64,000 nt of DNA from Cryomorpha sp963836915 (GCA_963836915.1 CAWILH010000002.1:1922001-1986000), one strand, 5' to 3'. Shown: positions 39,026-48,725, counted from the first letter of the stretch. A program made the numbers and translations. The notes: a model not told the origin generated them from the sequence alone.

Positions 39026-40716
39026 ATGCGTACAACAGAAAGCAATAGAGCTATGAATGTCTACCTTCCCAAGAATATCAGGCAGTTTAAAATCTACTTC
39101 TTGCTCCTACTGGCTGCAATAATCCTAACGTCATGCTATAAGACCGAAAAAGCCGATTTGGTCATTCACAATGCAAATATTTATACCGTCAACGAAAACT
39201 TTGACATCCATCAAGCGATGGCTATAAAAGATGGAAAGATTTTAGCGTTGGGTGCCGAAAGGGAAATACTGAACCGTTACAGCACAGAGGAAACTGTAGA
39301 TGCCAGACAAAAATTTGTGTATCCGGGCTTTTACGATGCGCACGCACACTTCACAGGATACGCCACCAATATGGGGGAGCTCAACCTATTTGGCGTAAGC
39401 TCAGAAGATGAACTGACCAGAAGGGTAATAGAATTTGCTTCAAAAACTGACAGGGATTGGATAGTCGGCCGCGGCTGGACTACACTACCTGGCCGATGCC
39501 AGCTACCCGTCGAAAGAGCGATTGGACAGTTTGTTTCCCGATCGACCGAGTATTCTTAAGTCGCGTAGACGGCCACGCTGCCTTGGTGAACAATGCCGCT
39601 TTGGCTAGGGCCAAACTGACTGCAGAAACGGAAATCTTAGGAGGAATGCTGCTAACAAATCAAGAAGGTATATTCACGGGTATCGCATTGGATGGAGCGG
39701 CAGATGCGATAGAAGAAAACATAAATCCGCTGGAGAAAGGTTTATTGATAAAGCTATTGCGAAAAGCCGAAAAGAATTGCTTCAAGGCAGGCCTTACCAC
39801 GGTAACTGATGCCGGAATATCTACTCAAATGCTAGCGCTGCTAGACAGCCTGCAAAAAACCGGTGATTTAAAAATAGGTATATACGCAATGCTCAAGCCC
39901 GAAGAAAATGTGCTCGATGCCATTCAAAAAGGGCCATTACTTACCGAAAGGCTCACGGCACGCGGTTTTAAGCTCTATGCCGATGGAGCACTCGGCTCGA
40001 AAGGAGCTCTCCTGAAAAAGCCATATAGCGACGATTCAACCCATTACGGGATCAAGGTCTTAAACGACTCTATTTTTGATCGGTACGCGAAGGCTTGCTA
40101 TGAAAATGATTTTCAGCTCTGCGTGCATTGCATTGGTGATTCTGCCACGAGTATCGTGCTTAAAAAGTACGCCGAGGTACTGCAGGGAATCACTGATTTG
40201 AGATGGCGCATAGAGCATGCGCAAGTGGTAAGCGAGCATGACCGCACTTATTTTCGCGATTATGCCATCATCCCATCCATGCAGCCTACGCACGCCACTT
40301 CAGATATGGCTTGGGCAGAAGCGCGACTGGGCGACAAAAGGATCAAAGAAGCCTACGCGTTAAAATCGCTCAAGAATCAGCTCGGGCTTATTGCGCTCGG
40401 AACTGATTTCCCAGTAGAAGAATTATCACCCATCGCTACCTTCTACGCGGCCGTGTTCAGAAAAAGCAAAGAAGGGCTGCCCAAAGATGGTTTCTTGATG
40501 GATCAGGCACTTACCCGTCAAGACGCATTGCGCGGTATGACCATCTGGGCGGCCATCGCCAGCTTTGAAGAAGACCGGAAGGGAAGCTTGGAAGAAGGGA
40601 AGCAGGCAGACTTCATCATCTTAGATAGGGATATCATGACGGCTAAAGAAGAGGCCGTACTCCAGACCAAGGTTGAATCGGTTTATGTATGGGGAGAATA
40701 CATTCCAACTAACTAG
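39026..40716 (+). pseudogene. amidohydrolase (YtcJ-like) lipoprotein gene with three indels
   Basis: The N-terminus has a lipoprotein-type leader (IYFLLLLAAIILTSC) and the amidohydrolase start KADLVIHNANIYTVNENF, YPGFYDAHAHFTGYA and DRDWIVGRGW. The frame then breaks. Reading DYTTW in a second frame, ADASYPSKERLDSLFPDRP in the third, then VFLSRVDGHAALVNNAALAR back in the second, rebuilds a continuous protein. This needs one base added after GGCTGG (about 39477), one after ACCTGG (about 39491) and one A removed near 39548. The rest to 40716 is open and typical: TVTDAG, GFKLYADGALGSKGALLK, WRIEHAQVV, LIALGTDFPVEELSP. About 560 residues once. Three indels in 75 bp mean either a dead gene or a poorly called patch. 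Confidence 0.85.
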
Positions 40717-40829
40717 TTTACAAACCTCCAGAAAGAATATTTCTGATCAGGAACAAATAGATTTTGGTGTACCGCGTACAATGAAAATAATTATTCCCTA
40801 TTTTGGTGCGTTTAAAACGCAATCTCAGA

Positions 40830-42602
40830 ATGGCATTATTAGCTGATAAGACAAGACTCTTCGAATTTTTCGATTACCAATTAGAGCATTACCCACAGAA
40901 AAACTCTGTAGTCTCAAAAGAAAATGGAAAGTGGGTAAACCATTCCACCCAAGACATCATCGACCAAGCCAATGCGCTGAGCTCGGGGCTCTTAAAATTG
41001 GGGCTGGTACCGGGTGATCACGTCGCAATAATTTCAAATAACCGCACCGAGTGGGTCATTGCCGACTTGGCTACCCTGCAAGCCGGTATGGTAAACGTAC
41101 CCATCTATCCAACGATCAGTGAAAAAGAATACGCTTTCATTTTCAACGATTCGGAAGTGAAGCTCGCATTTGCTGCAGATGACGACCTACACGGAAAAGT
41201 GGCAGAGGCTCAAAAAGACTCCCCATTGCTTCAGCACGTATACTCTTTCGATAAATTACCGGGAGTTAAAAACTGGAAGGAACTATTGGACGAAAGTCCC
41301 GACTTAGAAAAAATCAAAACCATACGTGAAGGCGTAAAGGCAGCAGATCTGGCCACACTGATATATACTTCAGGAACGACCGGAAAGCCAAAAGGAGTCA
41401 TGCTTTCGCATAATAACCTGGCCAGCAATGCCATCTCGAGCAAGGAGCGGCTACCGGTAGACAGCGATTCTATAGGCATTAGCTTCTTACCGCTATGCCA
41501 TGTTTACGAGCGTATGATCATATACCTCTACATCTATACGGGCGTGGCACTCTATTTTGCACAATCGCTCGATACCATAGGTGATGATATACGCGATGTG
41601 AAGCCGCAAGTATTTACGGCTGTACCAAGGCTCCTTGAAAAAGTGTACGAGCGAATAATAGCCAAAGGCTCTGAGCTGACCGGGATCAAGAAATCATTGT
41701 TTTTCTGGGCGGTCAGACTAGGTGAGAAATATGAACCCTATGGAGCAAATGGCCCGATATACGAACTTAAATTAAAGATAGCCAACAAGCTCATTTTCAA
41801 CAAGTGGCGAGAAGCCCTAGGCGGAAATGTAGAAGTGGTGGCCAGCGGTAGCGCTGCCCTAAACCCCAAGTTGGCACGCATCTTTAATGCCGCCGGAATA
41901 CCAATAGCCGAAGGATATGGCCTTACCGAAACTTCTCCAGTAGTGAGCGTAAACGAAGCCAATAACAACGGAATGCGAATAGGCACTACCGGTAGGCCTA
42001 TCAAAGATGTACACGTGAAGATAGCCGACGATGGAGAAATACTGGTGAAAGGCGCCAATGTAATGATGGGGTATTATAAACGACCAGACTTGACGGATGA
42101 AGTGATAGACAAGGACGGCTGGTTCCATACCGGCGATATTGGGGAAATGGTAGACGGTCAGTTTCTGAAAATTACCGATCGCAAAAAAGAGATTTTCAAG
42201 ACTTCGGGAGGTAAATACATCGCTCCTCAGGTTATGGAAAACACCTTTAAGGAAAGTCGGTTCATAGAACAGATTATAGTGATAGGAGAAAACAGAAAGC
42301 ATCCAGCTGCACTCATCGTTCCAAATTTTGAATTCTTAAAAAGCTGGTGCCAAAATAAAGGCTATGCCTGCGGAAGCAATGAGGAGATGATCAAGAATGA
42401 TAAGGTCATCGAGCGCATAGATCAAGAAGTACAAGAAAAAAATGAAAACTTTGGTCAGTGGGAGCAGATTAAGAAGTTTGAGCTATTGGCAAAAGACTTC
42501 ACCATAGAAGGTGGTGAACTCACCCCTACCATGAAGCTCAAGCGGAAGCATGTCCATGCAGAGTATGCTGATCTGATTGAATCCATCTACCCCCAAGAGT
42601 AA
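40830..42602 (+). CDS. long-chain fatty-acid CoA ligase (AMP-forming)
   Basis: Activates fatty acids to acyl-CoA through an acyl-AMP intermediate. ATG at 40830 (MALLADKTRLFEFFDYQL) gives 590 residues; a TTG at 40803 is less likely. Motifs: P-loop LIYTSGTTGKPKGVMLSHNN, A5-type EGYGLTETSPVVSVN, GWFHTGDIGEMVDGQFLKIT, DRKKEIFKTSGGKYIAPQ and the late Lys in LTPTMKLKRKHV. FadD-like in role, and it could feed the beta-oxidation genes at 60317-64000, although the two loci are not adjacent. Complete. Confidence 0.92.
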   Translation: MALLADKTRLFEFFDYQLEHYPQKNSVVSKENGKWVNHSTQDIIDQANALSSGLLKLGLVPGDHVAIISNNRTEWVIADLATLQAGMVNVPIYPTISEKEYAFIFNDSEVKLAFAADDDLHGKVAEAQKDSPLLQHVYSFDKLPGVKNWKELLDESPDLEKIKTIREGVKAADLATLIYTSGTTGKPKGVMLSHNNLASNAISSKERLPVDSDSIGISFLPLCHVYERMIIYLYIYTGVALYFAQSLDTIGDDIRDVKPQVFTAVPRLLEKVYERIIAKGSELTGIKKSLFFWAVRLGEKYEPYGANGPIYELKLKIANKLIFNKWREALGGNVEVVASGSAALNPKLARIFNAAGIPIAEGYGLTETSPVVSVNEANNNGMRIGTTGRPIKDVHVKIADDGEILVKGANVMMGYYKRPDLTDEVIDKDGWFHTGDIGEMVDGQFLKITDRKKEIFKTSGGKYIAPQVMENTFKESRFIEQIIVIGENRKHPAALIVPNFEFLKSWCQNKGYACGSNEEMIKNDKVIERIDQEVQEKNENFGQWEQIKKFELLAKDFTIEGGELTPTMKLKRKHVHAEYADLIESIYPQE

Positions 42603-42736
42603 TTTCTGGACAGGTGCTTTAGTGACCTATTCCACTCTTTAATGTTCAGGACAGGGTCTTTTTGCTGATTTAAAAACGGGTTCTAGGCCTTTCAACAATA
42701 GAATTAATCGGGTGTTATTCTTCAAAATCCACTTCT

Positions 42737-43408
42737 TTGAAACGTAAATCTTGGCTCATCACCCTTGGCATATTCGCACTGATAGTATTGGTGGGAATGG
42801 TTCTAGCCTACCCCCTACTAAAAAAAGACAGGGTATTGAAAGTCTATCAGCCTGCCGATGTGAACCCCAAGCTAGTAGATAAAGAAAAACAAGCCGTTAC
42901 GAAGGATCATACCATTGCTGATTTCAAATTGGTAAATCAATTGGGCGAAACCATCTCACAGGAAGACTATGCTGGAAAAATCTATGTTGCCGATTTTTTC
43001 TTTGCAACCTGTCCTTCGATTTGTCCGATCATGAGTAGCCATATCGCTGAACTTCAAGAAGAATTTATGGATGATCCGGCGGTTATGTTTCTCTCACATT
43101 CCGTAACCCCAGAGATTGACTCCGTAGCGGTACTGGCCGAATACGGGCAGCGCTATGGTGCCGATCCAAAAAAGTGGATGCTGGCGACTGGTGAAAAAAA
43201 AGAAATCTATAACCTGGCGCGGAAGAGTTATTTCGCCGTGCTGGACGAAGGCGATGGCGGCAAGCAGGATTTTATCCATACTGAAAACTTTATACTTGTC
43301 GACCCAGAGCGACACATTCGCGGATTTTATGACGGAACCAGTGGCAAGGATATGGAGCGGCTGGAGGAAGATATCAGGATACTGCTCAAGAAAGTCGCAA
43401 GCTCGTAG
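42737..43408 (+). CDS. SCO1/SenC family copper/thioredoxin-like protein
   Basis: A membrane-anchored assembly factor for the CuA site of cytochrome c oxidase. It uses TTG at 42737, giving MKRKSWLITLGIFALIVLVG, an uncleaved membrane anchor; no ATG would keep the anchor. 223 residues. Copper ligands: CxxxC in FFFATCPSICPIMSSHI (about residues 92-96) and the late His in FIHTENFILVDPERHIRGFY. Typical SHSVTPEIDSVAVLAEYGQR is present. No cytochrome oxidase genes are in the window. Confidence 0.9.
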   Translation: MKRKSWLITLGIFALIVLVGMVLAYPLLKKDRVLKVYQPADVNPKLVDKEKQAVTKDHTIADFKLVNQLGETISQEDYAGKIYVADFFFATCPSICPIMSSHIAELQEEFMDDPAVMFLSHSVTPEIDSVAVLAEYGQRYGADPKKWMLATGEKKEIYNLARKSYFAVLDEGDGGKQDFIHTENFILVDPERHIRGFYDGTSGKDMERLEEDIRILLKKVASS

Positions 43409-43487
43409 ATAATACTTGATCGCAAGTGGCTGGAAGAATCGGGTTAGTAAAAAAATCTGAGCCTATTAGCTACCTTCGCGGCCGATT

Positions 43488-45350
43488 ATGAATATCCTTT
43501 CAGTAGAAAATATCTCCAAGCGCTTTGGACCACGGTTATTGTTCGAAAACTTTTCATTTGGCATGGCGCAAGGTGAAAAAGTCGCTATTGTAGCGCCCAA
43601 TGGCTCTGGAAAAAGTACGCTTCTCAAAGCTATGGCAGGAGAAGCTCCGCCAGATTCGGGCAATATCACATTTCGAAATGGTATCCGCGTGGGCTACCTG
43701 CCCCAAGATCCAATTTTTCCGGAAGGACTTTCATTGGCGGAAGCCATCATGGAATCGGACAACCCCCTGAACCGGGCGGTGACCGCCTACGAAAAAGCGC
43801 TTGAAAACCCCGATGATAATGACGCCCTGCAGCGGGCGATGGACGATATGGATCGCACCAATGCGTGGGATTATGAAGCGCGCGTGCAGGAAGTACTCGG
43901 TCAGCTTGGTATTTCGGACACTACTATGAAAGTTGAAGCCGCTTCGGGTGGACAAAGAAAACGTGCGGCTTTGGCCAAGGTGATGCTTGAAGAACCCGAT
44001 TTTTTGATCCTTGATGAGCCAACCAATCACCTCGACCTAGATACCATAGAGTGGCTCGAAAAATGGATGGCCGCTGGCAATTTTACCTTATTGATGGTGA
44101 CCCACGACCGCTATTTTTTAGACAGGGTTTGCACCGATATATTGGAGATCGAACGGGGAGAGCTCGTTCGGTACGTGGGTAATTACAGCTATTTTCTGGA
44201 AAAGAAGGCCGAGAGACAAGCCGCTTTGGAGTCATCGGTAGATAAAGCTAAAAACTTATTCAAGTCAGAATTGGAGTGGATGCGCAGAATGCCAAAGGCG
44301 AGAACCACGAAATCGAAATCCCGAATAGGAGCCTTTGATGAAGTAAAAGCAAACGCATCTATAAAGACCGGCAGCCAATCGGTAGAGCTCGGAGTGCGCA
44401 CAGAAAGGCTTGGATCGAAGATCATAGAATTTCACAAGGTGAGCAAAACGTATGGTGATGTGACCATTGTCGATCGTTTCAACTATATGTTTCAGCGGCA
44501 TGAAAAACTGGGGATAGTGGGAAAAAACGGTGCTGGAAAATCGTCTTTCGTAAAGCTGCTGATGGGAAAAATCGAGCCCGACGGTGGTAAGGTGGTACAG
44601 GGCGAGACCGTGCGCTTCGGGCATTATGACCAAGATGGATTAATGAATGCCGACCATAAACGCGTGATAGAAGTGGTAAATGAAATAGCCGAAGTAATCG
44701 AGCTTAAAAAAGGGCATAAACTTACGGCAGCGCAGCTTTTGGAGCGGTTTTTATTTTCGCGTGATAAGCAATGGCAATTAGTGTCGACCCTGAGCGGTGG
44801 TGAGAAGCGGCGGCTTTATTTATGCACGGTGCTCATGGCCAATCCCAACTTCCTGGTGCTCGATGAGCCTACCAACGATCTGGATATTGACACGCTTCAA
44901 GTACTCGAAGATTATTTGGCTACCTACGATGGGTGCTTGGTGGTAGTAAGCCACGATAGATTCTTTATGGACAAGGTGGTCGATCATTTATTCGCCTTTA
45001 CCGGACAGGGTGAAATACGCGATTATCCAGGCAACTATTCGCAATATCGAAGAAAAAAGGCCGAAGAAGAAGCAGAAAACAGTAAAGAAAAGGCTTCCGC
45101 CAAAACAGTGGCGAAGTCGGAAGGATCTGAAAAAGAAAAGACCAAACTGACCTATGGCGAGCGATTGGAATTTGAGAAACTAGAGAAATCGATCGAAGAG
45201 CTCGAAGCCAAAAAAGAAGCGCTAGCCGAAAAGCTTTCGAGCACCAATAATAACGAAGAACTGCTAAAAATCTCCGCCGAGCTGGAAGTGGTGGTTGCCA
45301 AAATAGAAGAACATACCAAACGGTGGATGGAGCTGGCCGAGTGGGTGTAG
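43488..45350 (+). CDS. ABC-F family ATPase
   Basis: 620 residues with two ABC ATPase domains and no membrane helices, so a cytosolic ribosome-associated ABC-F protein (Uup/EttA-like group). Domain 1: Walker A VAPNGSGKSTLLKAM, signature ASGGQRKRAALAKVM, Walker B FLILDEPTNHLDLDT. Domain 2: Walker A VGKNGAGKSSFVKLL, signature LSGGEKRRLYLCTVL, Walker B FLVLDEPTNDLDIDT. The C-terminal coiled coil (LEFEKLEKSIEELEAKKEAL) matches the Uup-type tail. The last 240 bp recur almost unchanged at 58410-58649, and the 13-kb island lies between the two copies. The gene is complete. Confidence 0.95.
   Translation: MNILSVENISKRFGPRLLFENFSFGMAQGEKVAIVAPNGSGKSTLLKAMAGEAPPDSGNITFRNGIRVGYLPQDPIFPEGLSLAEAIMESDNPLNRAVTAYEKALENPDDNDALQRAMDDMDRTNAWDYEARVQEVLGQLGISDTTMKVEAASGGQRKRAALAKVMLEEPDFLILDEPTNHLDLDTIEWLEKWMAAGNFTLLMVTHDRYFLDRVCTDILEIERGELVRYVGNYSYFLEKKAERQAALESSVDKAKNLFKSELEWMRRMPKARTTKSKSRIGAFDEVKANASIKTGSQSVELGVRTERLGSKIIEFHKVSKTYGDVTIVDRFNYMFQRHEKLGIVGKNGAGKSSFVKLLMGKIEPDGGKVVQGETVRFGHYDQDGLMNADHKRVIEVVNEIAEVIELKKGHKLTAAQLLERFLFSRDKQWQLVSTLSGGEKRRLYLCTVLMANPNFLVLDEPTNDLDIDTLQVLEDYLATYDGCLVVVSHDRFFMDKVVDHLFAFTGQGEIRDYPGNYSQYRRKKAEEEAENSKEKASAKTVAKSEGSEKEKTKLTYGERLEFEKLEKSIEELEAKKEALAEKLSSTNNNEELLKISAELEVVVAKIEEHTKRWMELAEWV
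45111..45350 (+). repeat. island flank, copy 1 of the ABC-F 3' end (left direct repeat)
   Basis: The final 240 bp of the ABC-F gene, including its stop. Compared with copy 2 at 58410-58649 it has the same length and about five differences. I read each as a third-position synonymous change: AAA/AAG Lys, GGC/GGG Gly, CTC/CTA Leu, CTA/CTT Leu twice. Confidence 0.9.
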
Positions 45351-45908
45351 ATTGAGCCAATCCCTTAGTGTCCGTAGATAGGAACGGAGTTTAAGGTTGG
45401 GTTTCCCCAAAAATGCTCCTTAAGGAATTGAGCAGCTTGAAAACAAGCTTGGAACTATTTTTTTAATACGCAGTTTTTCGCTTCCATCTAATTCAAGGCA
45501 AACCCGCTTTTTCATCCTTACCTCCAGAATTATAAGATCAGCTTGAGTTTTTTTTATCTCATTGTGCATTTGAAGGAGATGCTCTTCTACGGGTTGTCAA
45601 AACCCCCGTATTCCGGGTCAGCTATATTTAAAGCATACCGAAAAATCTCGATATTTTAGTTTCGGAGTGAGTAAAACGTCTTACCATGTTTTTCGGGGTT
45701 TTTGCCGGTTGCGGTACTGAAATTGGATGATATTCGATTTTCCATTTCTCAGGACTATTCACAGAAATAAGTCTGTAAACGGTTGAATCAAACATTTTTT
45801 CTATGATCCGTTCTTAACGGTTAAGAACGTTTATAGACGTTCAACTTAGCCATACCGCCTCATTAATTCCTTGTTTAAGGAAATAGATACCCCAAAAACG
45901 ACCCCAGT
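45351..45908. other. recombinase leader region
   Basis: 558 bp between the ABC-F stop and the recombinase start, without a supported gene. It contains the perfect palindrome GTTCTTAAC-G-GTTAAGAAC (45810-45828) about 80 bp before the recombinase ATG, a plausible operator. Confidence 0.55.
45810..45828. promoter_or_regulatory. perfect 19-bp palindrome upstream of the recombinase gene
   Basis: GTTCTTAAC, one G, GTTAAGAAC: two 9-bp arms. Followed by CGTTTATAGACGTTC, itself a weaker repeat. It may bind a dimeric repressor, or be a terminator-like fold without T run. Confidence 0.5.
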
Positions 45909-47063
45909 ATGTCTTCTGAAAATTTGAAATCCAGACCATCCATACGGTTCTTCAACACGCGCAAAGGAGCAGGCCGGGTCAAAGTCGAAATACCATACAT
46001 CTGCAAGGCAGCGCGCGAAGCATTTAAGAAGCTGGATACGACTTTTTATCATCCTTCACAGAAGTTGTGGAGCATCTCCAATACGGAAGAAAATCTCATC
46101 GAGCTGAGGCGGCTTTTTGGCCAGCGATTGAAGGAGGTCAATGTAGCGGCAGCGCCAGCTATGCCGAAGATTGAATTGAACGAACAATGCCAGAATGAAC
46201 TTGATCGCAACCATCAGAAAATGGTACTTAAAGGGTTCAGTACGTCTACTGCCCGCACCTACGGGAATTCTTTGCGACGGTTTTTCCAGTACTTCGCGAA
46301 CGCGGATCTGACCACCCTGACCAAGGCGCAAATAGAAGGTTTTGTATATAAAATGGTATCAAAATACTGCACGGGCGGCCAGGCGCAAAACGCGCTGATC
46401 AATGCCATAAAATGCTACTAAGAGCATACCTTGGTAAAGCCGAGGGAGTATTATGATATAACCAGACCCAAAAAGACTTGTGACTTACCCAATGTGCTCA
46501 GCACGAAAGAGGTGATGGCGATCATAAACCAGCCAACGAATTTAAAGCACAAAGCAATGCTACATTGTCTATACGGCGCGGGCCTAAGGGTCGGTGAGCT
46601 CTTGCGGCTACGGGTGAAAGATATTCGGAGTGATGACGGTTATATTTTCATTAAGGACTCCAAGGGCAAGAAAGATCGGCACACCTCGCGCAGTGAGCAC
46701 CTCCTGATCTTGCTGCGCGGCTATTACCGCGCCTATAAACCAGCCTACTGGTTATTTGAAGGTCAAGATGGTGGCCAATATACGGCCAAGAGTGTTCAGG
46801 CTGTTTATCGCAAGGCGGTGAACGAAACCAAGAGCAACGCCTGGAGCACCCCTCATACCCTTCGCCATAGTTTTGCTACCCATCTGATGGAACGTGGTGT
46901 CAATATTCGTTACATACAATCGGCACTAGGTCATTCGAGCTCCAAGACCACGGAGATTTACACAAGGGTTACGGCCATCAGCGACAGAACCATGCGCAGT
47001 CCATTAGATAGTTTGTACGATTCGGCTACATTTGGGAAGCCTGCAACCACACTTCGCACATAA
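45909..47063 (+). pseudogene. tyrosine recombinase (integrase) with one in-frame stop
   Basis: A site-specific recombinase in the same frame throughout, but with TAA at 46419-46421 where a Tyr codon is expected (KCY-stop-EHTLVKPREYY). The N-terminal arm contains a SAM-like core-binding domain (KGFSTSTARTYGNSLRRFFQ). The catalytic domain has Arg in LYGAGLRVGELLRLRVKD, Lys in KDSKGKKDRHTS, HxxR in STPHTLRHSFATHLME, His in ALGHSSSKTTEIYTRV and the nucleophile Tyr in IYTRV, so all catalytic residues are present. The end MRSPLDSLYDS resembles the RSPLDxL tail of integron integrases. The extra segment IntI proteins carry before the HxxR motif is absent, so it is closer to XerC/D in build. It lies directly upstream of the cassette array in the same direction. 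Without the stop, about 384 residues. Confidence 0.88.
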
Positions 47064-47118
47064 GCGATATATACGCAATAGAAAAGGCGGAGTGTCGTAT
47101 ATACTGATGTTGTGTGGC
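47049..47118 (+). other. attI-like insertion site at the head of the array
   Basis: Interleaved inverted pairs precede the first core: ACACTTCGC (47049-47057) with GCGGAGTGT (47087-47095, one mismatch), and ATATATACG (47067-47075) with CGTATATAC (47096-47104). The core GTTGTGTGGC starts at 47109. Its position between recombinase and first cassette is that of attI. Confidence 0.6.
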
Positions 47119-47133
47119 ATTAAAAACGACCGA

Positions 47134-47774
47134 ATGACAATCTTCTCTCGACATATAGACTCGAACAACAAATTGGTAGAAAAATCAACAGACCAGTTAG
47201 CTGAACTTATAAAGGATGAGTCAAACAGACAGCAAATCGCAGAATTGATTTATCACAGATTATATGATAGGTTTTTGAAAATATTCTTTTTTGAACCTAA
47301 AATTAAAATGGAATATGAAATTGACGGAAAAAAAGATGAAAAAGACCAATTTCACTATGAATATAAAAGTGGATTTCTAATGATGAGTAGTGCCTGCCTG
47401 GTAATTGAAACCATGGCCTCTTTTATCCAAGGCAACGACAAGACTATAGGACAGGGAAATGAGAATTTCAAAATCGTATTTGAAAAGTGTAAGGAATATG
47501 ACAACGACCTTAAGGAATTTGAAAACCAGAACATATACAAGTCAATCAGAAATGGTCTCCTTCATCAAGGCGAAAGCTATGACAAATATAAAATTGTCAG
47601 GAATGGCCTCTTTACGACCGAACAAATAATAAAATCAATGCGACCAAATTTATTCGCTATTTGAAAGACTTTCTCATAAGTTATAAAAATGAGTTACAAA
47701 ATGAATCTACAAAGTGGGACAGCGAGATATGGGACAATTGCCGAACCAAAATCCGCTATATAATAAATGAATAA
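47134..47774 (+). pseudogene. cassette 1: HEPN-like protein, frameshifted copy
   Basis: Cassette 1 spans 47110-47913. Its gene starts MTIFSRHIDSNNKLVEKSTD and is near identical to the intact copy at 50771-51412. One A is missing between 47608 and 47609 (GGCC-TCTTT against GGCCATCTTT), so translation stops early at 47664 after RNGLFTTEQIIKSM. The motif IRNGLLHQGE (Arg-x4-His) precedes the break and is the HEPN-type RNase signature. It is likely inactive, or makes a 176-residue truncated protein. I noticed no other difference between the two cassettes. Confidence 0.85.
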
Positions 47775-47785
47775 AAATTAAAAAC

Positions 47786-47919
47786 GCCACACAACAACAA
47801 ATAAACGCAAGCCGGCTTTAATCCCGCTCCGGTAGGGGCTTTACGGTGGACAGAGAAACCTTTCGTTTCTTTACAACACCACGGAAGAAGCCGCCCTGCG
47901 TTTATTCAAACCGTTGTGC
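47786..47919 (+). other. attC-like site of cassette 1
   Basis: Left core GCCACACAAC (47786-47795) is the exact reverse complement of the cassette's own first bases GTTGTGTGGC (47109). Inner arms AATAAACGCA and TGCGTTTATT pair perfectly; CGGCTT/AAGCCG extend the stem. It ends in the next core GTTGTGCCC at 47913. About 130 nt. Confidence 0.88.
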
Positions 47920-47931
47920 CCAATTTGAAAA

Positions 47932-48597
47932 ATGACCGAAACTAAAGTCAAATACACAGAAGAAGAAATTCTTGAAATCTTCAAGGAACAGCACCGACTA
48001 TGTAGTCCGCTTGACCCTGAAGCTGACCCTTGGGCGGAAATTACGGCTGAAATGACTGTTCGTGAATGGAGATGGGCCAATGACTTACTCGGATGGAAAA
48101 AGTTGAGTGAATTTCTAAATCAGGAATTTCGTGTTCAGATAAGTCAACAAGAATGGCAAAATGTTTTAGAACCATCACGGACAAGGAAACTAATTGAAGT
48201 TTGCCGACTTCTCTCAATATACGCTGAGAAAGACACTTATGAACCAAAGACTCTGTTTGGAAAACCGTGCTTAAAAGCAGGAGTGTTCCTAACAATCAAA
48301 AAGAATCTAAAGGACAAAGGAGTCGATGTTACAGAACTACGACCTTCTTCTTCGTTGACAGCCTATATGGACAAGTATTTCTCACCAGTATTAGAAGAAA
48401 TCACGCTGACAGGAACTAAACCGATTGACAAAATCGAAACCCGAAGAAAGAAGAAAGGATTTTGGAATGCGATTAACATATTCGACCCTGACAGATACGA
48501 AACACTAACAGGCGACATAAAGACATTCCGTGATTTGACCGAGAAAATAATTGAAGAAAAAATAAAAACTGGGCACAACAAAACCTATAAGCAATAG
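47932..48597 (+). CDS. cassette 2: orphan protein
   Basis: Cassette 2 spans 47914-48632. The gene begins 19 bp after the GTT core, as in many integron cassettes, and encodes 221 residues (MTETKVKYTEEEILEIFKEQ). The N-terminal half is helical and Trp-rich (EMTVREWRWANDLLGWKKLS). The middle has RTRKLIEVCRLLSIYAEKD and the C-terminal third is basic (RRKKKGFWNAINIFDPDRYE). No signal peptide, membrane helix or known catalytic motif is seen. I do not recognise the family. Its base use is more AT-rich than the chromosomal genes around the island. Confidence 0.75.
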   Translation: MTETKVKYTEEEILEIFKEQHRLCSPLDPEADPWAEITAEMTVREWRWANDLLGWKKLSEFLNQEFRVQISQQEWQNVLEPSRTRKLIEVCRLLSIYAEKDTYEPKTLFGKPCLKAGVFLTIKKNLKDKGVDVTELRPSSSLTAYMDKYFSPVLEEITLTGTKPIDKIETRRKKKGFWNAINIFDPDRYETLTGDIKTFRDLTEKIIEEKIKTGHNKTYKQ

Positions 48598-48640
48598 CGC
48601 CCTGCGGGACGCTACTGCTCATAGCTAAAACGTTACCTGC
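48571..48640 (+). other. attC-like site of cassette 2
   Basis: Left core GGGCACAAC (48571-48579) is the exact reverse complement of the cassette start GTTGTGCCC (47913). The stem is CTATAAGCAATAGCG, a CCCTGCGGG tip, then CGCTACTGCTCATAG. The next core GTTACCTGC is at 48632. It overlaps the end of the gene. Confidence 0.88.
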
Positions 48641-48725
48641 AAGCCGAAAAAACCTCGCACAAGCAACAAACATTCCGAATGAAAATCTAAACGTAAAAAA
48701 GATTTTCATTTTTTTTCAATTTATT

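Noticed and set aside
45909..47063. Recombinase as a classical IntI integron integrase
   Set aside because: The IntI-specific extra segment before the HxxR motif is absent; only the RSPLDxL tail is similar, so I call it a tyrosine recombinase without the IntI name.
47786..47912. Hairpins after cassette genes as plain terminators
   Set aside because: They lack T runs, are up to 130 nt long, and their outer arms match the cassette starts, which terminators would not do.
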